A stretch of DNA of 34,287 nucleotides from CAVQGF01 sp045807945. Lineage in GTDB: Bacteria > Acidobacteriota > Terriglobia > Terriglobales > Acidobacteriaceae. The stretch lies in contig JBJMGI010000063.1 in assembly GCA_045807945.1 (NCBI GenBank), forward strand, positions 1 through 34,287, written 5' to 3'. Of the stretch, positions 8,448 through 14,160 are shown one piece after another (within the stretch, counting starts at the first letter, position 1; each line of letters begins with the position of its first letter). Made by a program: the position numbers and the translations under genes. The notes beneath the pieces are model-generated. The model made no database searches. It was not told where the DNA came from and saw only the letters and a list, made by a program, of their open reading frames with translations.

Positions 8448-9359
8448 ATGTTCCCAGTAAGCCTGAATCCTTACTTTCATCCGACCCTCTCCTATTCGCA
8501 ATCACCATTTATCAACCCGGAATGGGCTATGCGAGCCTATGCACAACATGCGTGGGACCCTTACGGCGCACAGGCCTATTACCGGGGTTCATATCCAAAC
8601 GCCGGCAGCTTCGGGAGCGATCCGTCGTTGTTCTTCCACCAGGCGGTGAATAACCCGAACTTGCACCATCTGATCAATCAATCGAGCCAGGTTCCCGGCA
8701 ACACGCAAACTCAGGGAATCGGCTCGCCTGCAAGCTCACAGGGCCAACTCCCGATCGGCTTTGCGCCGCAGAGCGCGTCGCAGGGACAGGTGCCGCTTGG
8801 GTTCGTTCCGCAGAGCTTCATTCAGAACCAAGGGTCGCCCATGAGTTCGCCGTTCGCGTTCGGACCGTCACCCTGGAGCCACCTAGGCCACCTCTCTCCG
8901 AGCGAACTGGGTTTCAATCAGACGAGCGGGAACTATCTCTCGCCGGAATTCCAGGAGTTCATCCGTGGAGAACTGCTGCGCACCGGAAAAGCGATCCGCA
9001 GCATCGGCTCGGCGCTGGAGAACGATAACGATCAGGTGAAGTCGCAAGCGCACGTCGCCCTGACGGCGCAGTTCTTCTACGCGCTGGGACTGCTGTACAC
9101 GCGGGGAGTGATCATCCCGCGCGATGTGCCGGGGGCAACGTCGCGGACGGATGAAGTAACGCCCACGGTTGCTGCGGAGAGCTTCGGTGAATCGCTGGAG
9201 CGCTTCGCGCGTGAACCGATCCAGTTCCGCTCGAGTACGGTGAGCGAGTTGGTGGAGAAGGCGCGCCAGTGCTTCCGGGTGTTGGCAACCGAAGGCGAGC
9301 AGCTGGAGCGCTTTAAGGAAGACCGCTTCAAGATCGAGAAGAAGCGCGTCACAGCCTAG
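8448..9359 (+). CDS. Unknown protein, Pro/Gln/Ser-rich N-terminal half and helical C-terminal half
   Basis: A 303-residue protein with a strong ribosome site (AAGGAGA, 8437-8443, 4 bp before ATG). I do not recognise the family. Residues 1-145 are low in charge and rich in Pro, Gln, Ser, Asn and Phe/Tyr, and include two tandem 14-residue units (SQGQLPIGFAPQSA and SQGQVPLGFVPQSF; 42-bp DNA units at 8736-8777 and 8778-8819). Residues about 150-303 are charged and helical (SPEFQEFIRGELLRTGKAIRSIG; a hydrophobic ALTAQFFYALGLLYTRG; a Glu/Arg-rich end). There is no signal peptide. The composition suggests a disordered arm on a helical bundle, as in granule-associated or assembly proteins; that is a guess. 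A strong terminator follows. Confidence 0.7.
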   Translation: MFPVSLNPYFHPTLSYSQSPFINPEWAMRAYAQHAWDPYGAQAYYRGSYPNAGSFGSDPSLFFHQAVNNPNLHHLINQSSQVPGNTQTQGIGSPASSQGQLPIGFAPQSASQGQVPLGFVPQSFIQNQGSPMSSPFAFGPSPWSHLGHLSPSELGFNQTSGNYLSPEFQEFIRGELLRTGKAIRSIGSALENDNDQVKSQAHVALTAQFFYALGLLYTRGVIIPRDVPGATSRTDEVTPTVAAESFGESLERFAREPIQFRSSTVSELVEKARQCFRVLATEGEQLERFKEDRFKIEKKRVTA

Positions 9360-9378
9360 AACTCGTAAAAAGCAAAAC

Positions 9379-9410
9379 GGGCCGGCTCATCGCCGGCCCA
9401 TTTTGTTTGT
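9379..9410 (+). terminator. Intrinsic terminator, probably bidirectional
   Basis: GGGCCGGC (9379-9386) pairs perfectly with GCCGGCCC (9392-9399) around TCATC and is followed by ATTTTGTTTGTTT. An A-rich stretch on the left (TAAAAAGCAAAAC) lets it work for the convergent barrel gene ending at 9426 as well. Confidence 0.9.
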
Positions 9411-9425
9411 TTGAGGAGGAGCGAC

Positions 9426-9992
9426 TCAGAACCTATAGACAACGCCAAAACCGTACCGCCCGCGAGTATCACCTTCGCTGAGGAAGTGCGTGCGGACCAA
9501 ATCGAGCTTAGCGCGGCCGTAGATACGGTTGCCGAAACGATAATCAACACCCCCACCCAGTGCCCAGGTGAATGCGGTGTCTTGAACTCCGTTAAAGGAA
9601 ACACCTGCGATGTCGGTGTTCTCTTCACTCGCGCCAAAAAGTAAATGCCCGAAGGGCACGACTTTCTGGTTTCGGAGACGGGTGAAGTAAACCTCGGGCC
9701 CGGCGAGATAGTTGTACATGTGTGACTTCACTCTGATGGTCGCAATGTCCTCGACCCCATAGTGACCACTCACGTCAGCAACGACTCCGAACCACGGAGC
9801 GCGCTGGGGCTTGTAAGCGCCAGACGCCTCCCAGCCGTTCAGCCCCAAGCTGCCGGTCATGCGTGAGTAACCTACATAAACCTCGTAGCGGCCGAGGTCG
9901 CGATAACTTTCTGCCGGGTTCATCTGCGACCAAGCGGCCGCAGGAATAAAGAGTGTGATTGCAAATACGACGAAAACGGAAGCGCGCGACAT
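9426..9992 (-). CDS. Small outer-membrane beta-barrel protein
   Basis: A 188-residue protein with a clear signal peptide (SVFVVFAITLFIPAAAWSQ) and an eight-strand-sized barrel: alternating strands such as YEVYVGYSRMTG, WFGVVADVSGHYG, NYLAGPEVYFTRL, FTWALGGGVDYRFG and a C-terminal RYGFGVVYRF ending in Phe. This is the OmpX/opacity/OmpA-N class. AGGGA lies 5 bp before ATG 9992. It shares a terminator with the convergent gene at 8448. Binding partners or pore function cannot be inferred. Confidence 0.75.
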   Translation of the reverse strand: MSRASVFVVFAITLFIPAAAWSQMNPAESYRDLGRYEVYVGYSRMTGSLGLNGWEASGAYKPQRAPWFGVVADVSGHYGVEDIATIRVKSHMYNYLAGPEVYFTRLRNQKVVPFGHLLFGASEENTDIAGVSFNGVQDTAFTWALGGGVDYRFGNRIYGRAKLDLVRTHFLSEGDTRGRYGFGVVYRF

Positions 9993-10091
9993 GGAATCCC
10001 TTCGTTGGACTGCTAAGGGATTGGATAGAAGCTGTATAGGGCAGTTTGTCCGGCGAGCAGCTCAGGCGTGAATTGACTGCTGCGTTATGTG

Positions 10092-10964
10092 TTATGCGCT
10101 GAGCTGCTGCTCACGTGGCCGGCGCACGTTCTGCGCGAGATGCAGCTTTTCAAGCATCCAGATGGTGTACCAGCCGATGTCCACCTGGTACCACTTCACG
10201 CCCAGTCGTGCTGAGCCGGCGTACGAATGATGATTGCGGTGCCAGTTCTCTCCCCAAGCAGCCATCTGCAGCGGACCCAGCCACCAGACGTTCTGACTGG
10301 AGTCGCCGTCGGGATGCTTGCCGAGATGCGTGAGGCTGTTGACGAAGCACTGCATATGCAGCGAGTAGATGAGGCGAATCGCGCCGATCCAGAAGAACCC
10401 AGCCCAGCCGAGCAACGCTCCGCAGAAAATGGAGACGACGATCATGGGGACTTCGGCGCGCGTCCAGAATTTGTAGATCCCGCGGTTGAACTCCGGGCAG
10501 TACTTCGTCTCGTCTGCCGGCTGCGATTGGTAGAGCCAGCGAAGATGCGCCCACCAGAAGCCACCGTGAGTCGGGCTGGAGACGTCGCCGGGTCCATCGG
10601 AATTGATGTGGTGGTGGCGATGGTATGCGACCCAGCTACCGGGCGCTCCCGAGCCGTTGAACATGGGCCAGAAGATCAGGAAATGCTCAACGAACTTATT
10701 CAGCTTGAGAGTCTTGTGCGAAAGAGTGCGGTGATAGCAGATGGTGGTGCCGAGTCCGCCAAGAATGCTGATGACGAAGGTGATGGCGAAAATCTTCCAG
10801 CCGGGAACTGGGAACAGGATTAATCCGATGATGGCGAGAACATGAATAAGAACGAGGTAAAAAAAGATGGCGCCTTTGCCTTTTACGGGCTTCCAGAAGG
10901 GACGGTCCCAAGGCCGTTGCTCTGCGGCTTGGACGGGTAGTGGGGTGCTGGCGATTGCGCTCAT
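10092..10964 (-). CDS. Membrane fatty acid (acyl-CoA delta-9 type) desaturase
   Basis: A 290-residue integral membrane di-iron enzyme that introduces a cis double bond into saturated acyl chains, adjusting membrane fluidity. The three histidine boxes of the stearoyl-CoA desaturase class are present: HRTLSH (78-83), HRHHH (115-119) and HRNHH (242-246), with the accessory His in NSLTH (213). Hydrophobic segments lie at about 32-52, 55-75, 172-190 and 190-204. Length is close to bacterial relatives (about 280-320). The start is ATG 10964 with GAGAGA just upstream. A good sigma-70-like promoter precedes it at 11068-11041. Redox partners are not encoded nearby. Confidence 0.92.
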   Translation of the reverse strand: MSAIASTPLPVQAAEQRPWDRPFWKPVKGKGAIFFYLVLIHVLAIIGLILFPVPGWKIFAITFVISILGGLGTTICYHRTLSHKTLKLNKFVEHFLIFWPMFNGSGAPGSWVAYHRHHHINSDGPGDVSSPTHGGFWWAHLRWLYQSQPADETKYCPEFNRGIYKFWTRAEVPMIVVSIFCGALLGWAGFFWIGAIRLIYSLHMQCFVNSLTHLGKHPDGDSSQNVWWLGPLQMAAWGENWHRNHHSYAGSARLGVKWYQVDIGWYTIWMLEKLHLAQNVRRPREQQLSA

Positions 10965-11040
10965 GTTCTCTCTTTGTTTGGGTTGATTCGAGACGTAGCA
11001 GCTACGCTCGAGGGGCCGGTTGTTTGCTCGGGGTAAGAGG

Positions 11041-11068
11041 ATTGTATCCGATAAAAGCGGCGATTCAA
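11041..11068 (-). promoter_or_regulatory. Predicted sigma-70-type promoter of the desaturase gene
   Basis: On the minus strand TTGAAT (11068-11063), a 16-bp spacer and TACAAT (11046-11041) match the consensus at 4/6 and 5/6. The start codon is at 10964, implying a leader of about 70 nt. Confidence 0.55.
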
Positions 11069-11089
11069 CCGGAAATCAGTGCATGAACT

Positions 11090-11650
11090 TCAGTGTGTGA
11101 CGACCTGAAAGTCGAGCTTCAGCTCGTCTTTTACTTTGACGGTGCCGCCGGCGACCGAAACGGGAGTGATCCCGAAATCTGTCTGCTTGAGCTTGGTGGA
11201 ACCAGAGTAAGTCCCGCTCTCTTTTTTAACAGGGAGGGTGACGGGATGAGTTTGGCCGTGCAGAGTGAGGTCGCCGATCACGATCCAGGCGTTCTGCCCT
11301 GAAGGTGTGGCCTTAGTGGAGCGGAATTTGATCTCCGGATATTGCGCGGTGTCGAGGACAGAGGGGCCGAGCATTGTCTTCTGCACCTCGGCGCGCTTGT
11401 TTTCGTCGAGTTGCGGATCGAGCACCTTAAGCGTGCTGGACTGAATGGTGAACTCGACCGTCCCAGCCTTCTCGTCGACAGCTCCGGAGGCGATTGGCGC
11501 GGCGATCTCGTGCTTGTCCCCAGCAAAAGAGAAGACTCCGGTCTTATCCACATGAATGGTGATTTTTGAGAGAGCGGGGTCAATGGGATGCGATTGCGCC
11601 AGTGACACTGAGCAGGCGAGTAGCAGGAATGAGAAGATGCGGGCCTTCAT
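11090..11650 (-). CDS. YceI family periplasmic lipid-binding-like protein
   Basis: A 186-residue exported protein with signal peptide (RIFSFLLLACSVSLAQS). It shows the YceI order: an N-terminal HPIDPALSKITIHVDKTGVFSFAGDKHEI, a GTVEFTIQSSTLKV strand, a YPEIKFRSTKA segment and TLHGQTHPVTLPV followed by KLKQTDFGI. YceI proteins form a lipocalin-like barrel that binds polyisoprenoid chains. It lies next to the desaturase on the same strand but with its own 125-bp gap, so co-transcription is not clear. It diverges from imuA. Confidence 0.9.
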   Translation of the reverse strand: MKARIFSFLLLACSVSLAQSHPIDPALSKITIHVDKTGVFSFAGDKHEIAAPIASGAVDEKAGTVEFTIQSSTLKVLDPQLDENKRAEVQKTMLGPSVLDTAQYPEIKFRSTKATPSGQNAWIVIGDLTLHGQTHPVTLPVKKESGTYSGSTKLKQTDFGITPVSVAGGTVKVKDELKLDFQVVTH

Positions 11651-11760
11651 TTCGGAATCATACGATAGAGCTTGACAACCTGCCGAAGCGGTAGCAGAAT
11701 CCTACTGATTGTAGCGAATAAAAAGCGAAAGCTATCCCTTCCGCGTTGTTCGCAGTCTCT

Positions 11761-11793
11761 GTAGAGGGCGCGTTTGCCTGGCGCGCCCGCTAC
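11761..11793. repeat. REP-like imperfect palindrome upstream of imuA
   Basis: GTAG-A-GGGCGCG (11761-11772) and CGCGCCC-G-CTAC (11782-11793) form a 7+4 bp stem with one mismatch and a 9-nt loop. It lies 17 bp before the imuA start, between any promoter and the ribosome site (GAGGTG, 11801-11806). It could be a dispersed REP-type element or an mRNA hairpin; only one copy is in the window. Confidence 0.5.
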
Positions 11794-11810
11794 GGCCCCC
11801 GAGGTGCTTC

Positions 11811-12620
11811 ATGGATTCCGCCGCCGTACGTGCCACCGTCGAGGCGCGGCTCGCCACCCGCTTCCCTAACGCATTGCGATACCAAGCTCCTGCACCCTCA
11901 GAGTGCGTTTCGAGTGGGATAGCGGAACTCGACTCAGTCACGGGAGGATTACCGCGCGGCGCAGTCACGGAATTTTTCGCGCGGCCTCTGGATGTATTCA
12001 GCCCGCGTCCGGTGGTGAACTCGGTCGGACGCAGCGGCTTCACGCTCAAAAAAGAAATAGATAATGCCCCGCTCTCTTCCGGGTGCACCAGCGTGATGCT
12101 CTCGGTGTTGGCGGAAGCTACAGCAACACGGCAGGAATGCTGCGCTCTCATTGATGCGAGCAATGCGTTCGATCCGGCATCGGCGGTGGCGGCCGGTGTG
12201 GACCTGACTCGATTGCTGTGGGTGCGCTGCTCAGGAACGAAATTCTCGAACCTGGAACAAGTATTAAAGGTTACCGATCTGCTCCTGCAGGCCGGCGGAT
12301 TTGGGATGGTCATCGTAGATCTGAACGATGTTGCGCCGAGCGTCGCACGAAAAATTCCGCTGGCGACATGGTTCCGGTTTCGCCGTGCGATCGAGAACAC
12401 CAACACTGCCCTGCTGGTCTTCGAGCAAGAACCCTATGCGAAAAGCTGTGCCGCACTGGCGGCGTGCGTTCAGCGTTCAGCATTCAACATTCAGCATTCA
12501 GCAGAACCTTCCCATGCGCGATTGCTGCGGGAGATGGGGATCAGCGTGGCAGTGGTGCGCTCCAATGCAGAGCGCAAGCCGATGATGTCTGCACGAGCGG
12601 CGTTCAGAGCCACGGCTTAA
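11811..12620 (+). CDS. imuA: ImuA, RecA-like mutasome accessory protein
   Basis: A 269-residue RecA/SulA-like protein that in other bacteria partners ImuB and DnaE2 in SOS mutagenesis. Recognisable segments are SGIAELDSVTGGLPRG (about 34-49), PLSSGCTS (87-94, the P-loop equivalent without the Walker A lysine), CALIDASNAFDPASAVAAGVDLTRLLWVRC (about 105-134), MVIVDLNDV (Walker B-like) and WFRFRRAIENTNTALLVFEQEP. Two insertions stand out. About 29 residues (57-85) separate TEFF from the P-loop and contain a DNA palindrome. Residues about 219-232 are encoded by five 7-bp repeats. Position, order and similarity make the identity firm; whether it binds ATP is doubtful. The start is ATG 11811 with GAGGTG 4 bp upstream. 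Confidence 0.9.
   Translation: MDSAAVRATVEARLATRFPNALRYQAPAPSECVSSGIAELDSVTGGLPRGAVTEFFARPLDVFSPRPVVNSVGRSGFTLKKEIDNAPLSSGCTSVMLSVLAEATATRQECCALIDASNAFDPASAVAAGVDLTRLLWVRCSGTKFSNLEQVLKVTDLLLQAGGFGMVIVDLNDVAPSVARKIPLATWFRFRRAIENTNTALLVFEQEPYAKSCAALAACVQRSAFNIQHSAEPSHARLLREMGISVAVVRSNAERKPMMSARAAFRATA
11979..12065 (+). repeat. Palindrome-containing insertion in the imuA P-loop region
   Basis: These bases encode the residues that interrupt the usual GGLPRG-to-SSG stretch. They contain GCGTCCG (12005-12011) and its exact reverse complement CGGACGC (12026-12032). The limits are estimated from where the protein departs from the family pattern as I know it; no second copy was seen. Confidence 0.45.
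12469..12503 (+). repeat. Heptanucleotide tandem repeat (TTCAGCA-type, 5 units) inside imuA
   Basis: Five consecutive 7-bp units: TTCAGCG, TTCAGCA, TTCAACA, TTCAGCA, TTCAGCA. They encode part of VQRSAFNIQHSAEPS, unlike the surrounding protein. Gain or loss of a single unit shifts the frame; the two other frames stay open to 12585 and 12952. Confidence 0.9.
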
Positions 12621-12669
12621 CCGTTCCACGCCCGCGCGAGACGCCCGTGCTTATACAAAATGAGACGCA

Positions 12670-14160
12670 ATGTTTGCCGCCATCTTCATCCCGGATTTTC
12701 CGCTGGAAGCGATTGTGCGTGCTGAACCGCTTCTGCGGGAGCGTGCAGTGGCGGTGCTGGAAGGGGCACCGCCACTGGAACGCGTCATCATCGCAAATGC
12801 AAACGCGCAAGTTGCGGGTGTGGTTAACGGCCTTACCAAAGCACAAGCCGAACAGTCGCCGAAAGTTGTTTTGCGGGCGAGGTCGGGCGAACAGGAGGCC
12901 GCTGCCCATGCTGCGCTACTGGATTGCGCACACTCGTTTTCCCCGCGAGTAGAGGATGCCGCCCCAGATCTCGTGCTGCTGGATATCGCTGGACTAGACC
13001 GCATCTTTGGAACGCCGCAGAAGATCGCGCGTGATCTGGGTAGCAAAATCTCGCAGATCGGGATAGAGGCGCGAGTCGGAATCGCCTCAAATATTGAGAC
13101 TGCACAGCACGCCGCCCGCGGCTTCGAGGGGGTCACCGTTATTCCGCCGGGTGAGGAAGCACTGCGACTCGGCCCTTTATCGGTGGATGTGCTCGCTCCC
13201 GCGCCCGAAATCATGCAGACGCTCGACAGTTGGGGCATCCGTACACTGCGCGCGCTGGCTTCGTTGCCGCCGATCCCGCTGAGTGAGCGGCTGGGAGTTG
13301 AAGGATTGCGCCTGCAGAATCTGGCGCGGGGTGAAGGTTCGCGTCCGCTGGTACCAACCGATCCTCCGCTGCATTTTGAGGAAGCGATGGAGCTGGAGCA
13401 TCCGCTGGAGATGCTGGAGCCGCTCGCATTCGTGCTGAACCGCATGCTGGAAACGCTGTGCGCACGCTTGCAGACGCGATCGCTAGCGACCAATGAATTG
13501 CGCTTGCGGATGGAATTGGAATCGGCGCCGCCGTACCCAGATTTTTTACGCAATGTACGACTACCAGTTCCCATGCTGGATGCGAAAGTGTTCTTGAAGC
13601 TGCTGCAGCTTGATTTGGAAGCGCATCCTCCGCAAGCGCCGATACGAAAGATATTTCTGCAGATGGAGCCGGCGCGGCCGCGGCAATCGCAGAACGGATT
13701 ATTCCTGGCCGTTAGCCCCGAGCCGGAAAAACTGGAGTTGGTGCTGGCGCGCGTGGCGGGAGTGGTCGGAGAAAAAAATCTTGGCGTCGCGGAAATATTA
13801 GACACGCATCGGGCGGACGCGTTTCGAATGCGGCGCTTCTGGCCAGGAGGCAGCAAGCAGGAGGTAGGAGGCAGGAGGGACGGAAACAACCGACTTGCCA
13901 TGCGGCGTTACCGTCCGCCGCTGCGCGCGAATGTGCTGACGCATGCCGGCGAGCCGGTGCGGGTCTCATTCCTGAATATTCGTGGCGAGGTTACGGCGTG
14001 CGCGGGGCCGTGGCGCACTTCCGGTGAATGGTGGAGCAACGATGGGTGGAGCCGCGACGAGTGGGATGTGGCGCTGCAGCAGAAGAATGGGCTGGCGCTC
14101 TATCGCATGTACCGCAATCTCGCGAGCGAAAGCTGGTTTGTGGAGGCGCGCTATGACTGA
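12670..14160 (+). CDS. imuB: ImuB, Y-family polymerase-like mutasome hub protein
   Basis: A 496-residue Y-family polymerase homologue that is normally catalytically inactive and bridges the beta clamp, ImuA and DnaE2. The N-terminus (MFAAIFIPDFPLEAI) and the palm segment (DLVLLDIAGLDRIFG, about 97-111) match ImuB; the acidic pair that active Y polymerases carry in SxDE is absent. Then follow ARVGIASNIETAQHAAR, a helix-hairpin-helix-like region (GIRTLRALASLPPIPLSERLG, about 190-210), and the C-terminal RANVLTHAGEPVRV...WSRDEWDV...WFVEARYD typical of the family. Residues about 392-404 derive from a heptamer repeat. It starts 49 bp after imuA and its stop overlaps the dnaE2 start by 8 bp, so the cassette is one transcription unit. 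Confidence 0.92.
   Translation: MFAAIFIPDFPLEAIVRAEPLLRERAVAVLEGAPPLERVIIANANAQVAGVVNGLTKAQAEQSPKVVLRARSGEQEAAAHAALLDCAHSFSPRVEDAAPDLVLLDIAGLDRIFGTPQKIARDLGSKISQIGIEARVGIASNIETAQHAARGFEGVTVIPPGEEALRLGPLSVDVLAPAPEIMQTLDSWGIRTLRALASLPPIPLSERLGVEGLRLQNLARGEGSRPLVPTDPPLHFEEAMELEHPLEMLEPLAFVLNRMLETLCARLQTRSLATNELRLRMELESAPPYPDFLRNVRLPVPMLDAKVFLKLLQLDLEAHPPQAPIRKIFLQMEPARPRQSQNGLFLAVSPEPEKLELVLARVAGVVGEKNLGVAEILDTHRADAFRMRRFWPGGSKQEVGGRRDGNNRLAMRRYRPPLRANVLTHAGEPVRVSFLNIRGEVTACAGPWRTSGEWWSNDGWSRDEWDVALQQKNGLALYRMYRNLASESWFVEARYD
13845..13879 (+). repeat. Heptanucleotide tandem repeat (AGGAGGC-type, 5 units) inside imuB
   Basis: Five consecutive 7-bp units: AGGAGGC, AGCAAGC, AGGAGGT, AGGAGGC, AGGAGGG. 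The product (GGSKQEVGGRRDG) is a purine-coded low-complexity linker. A one-unit change would lead to stops near 13937 or 14027 in the other frames, removing the conserved C-terminal region. Confidence 0.88.

Noticed and set aside
10057..10107. Inverted repeat GCAGCTCAG / CTGAGCTGC near the end of the desaturase gene
   Set aside because: The arms are 33 bp apart, one lies inside the coding end, and no T tract follows on the minus strand, so I do not call a terminator.
11651..11810. Search for a LexA/SOS box upstream of imuA
   Set aside because: The cassette is usually SOS-controlled, but I found no convincing palindromic operator apart from the GC-rich hairpin at 11761-11793, and the LexA motif of this lineage is not known to me.
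12651..13901. Minus-strand frame of 416 codons opposite imuB
   Set aside because: It is a Ser/Arg/Ala-rich shadow without domains; imuB on the plus strand is unmistakable.
13982..14152. Extended N-terminus of dnaE2
   Set aside because: The frame is open, but these residues are imuB in another frame; EYVELHARSAFSFLEG, the true PHP start, follows ATG 14153.
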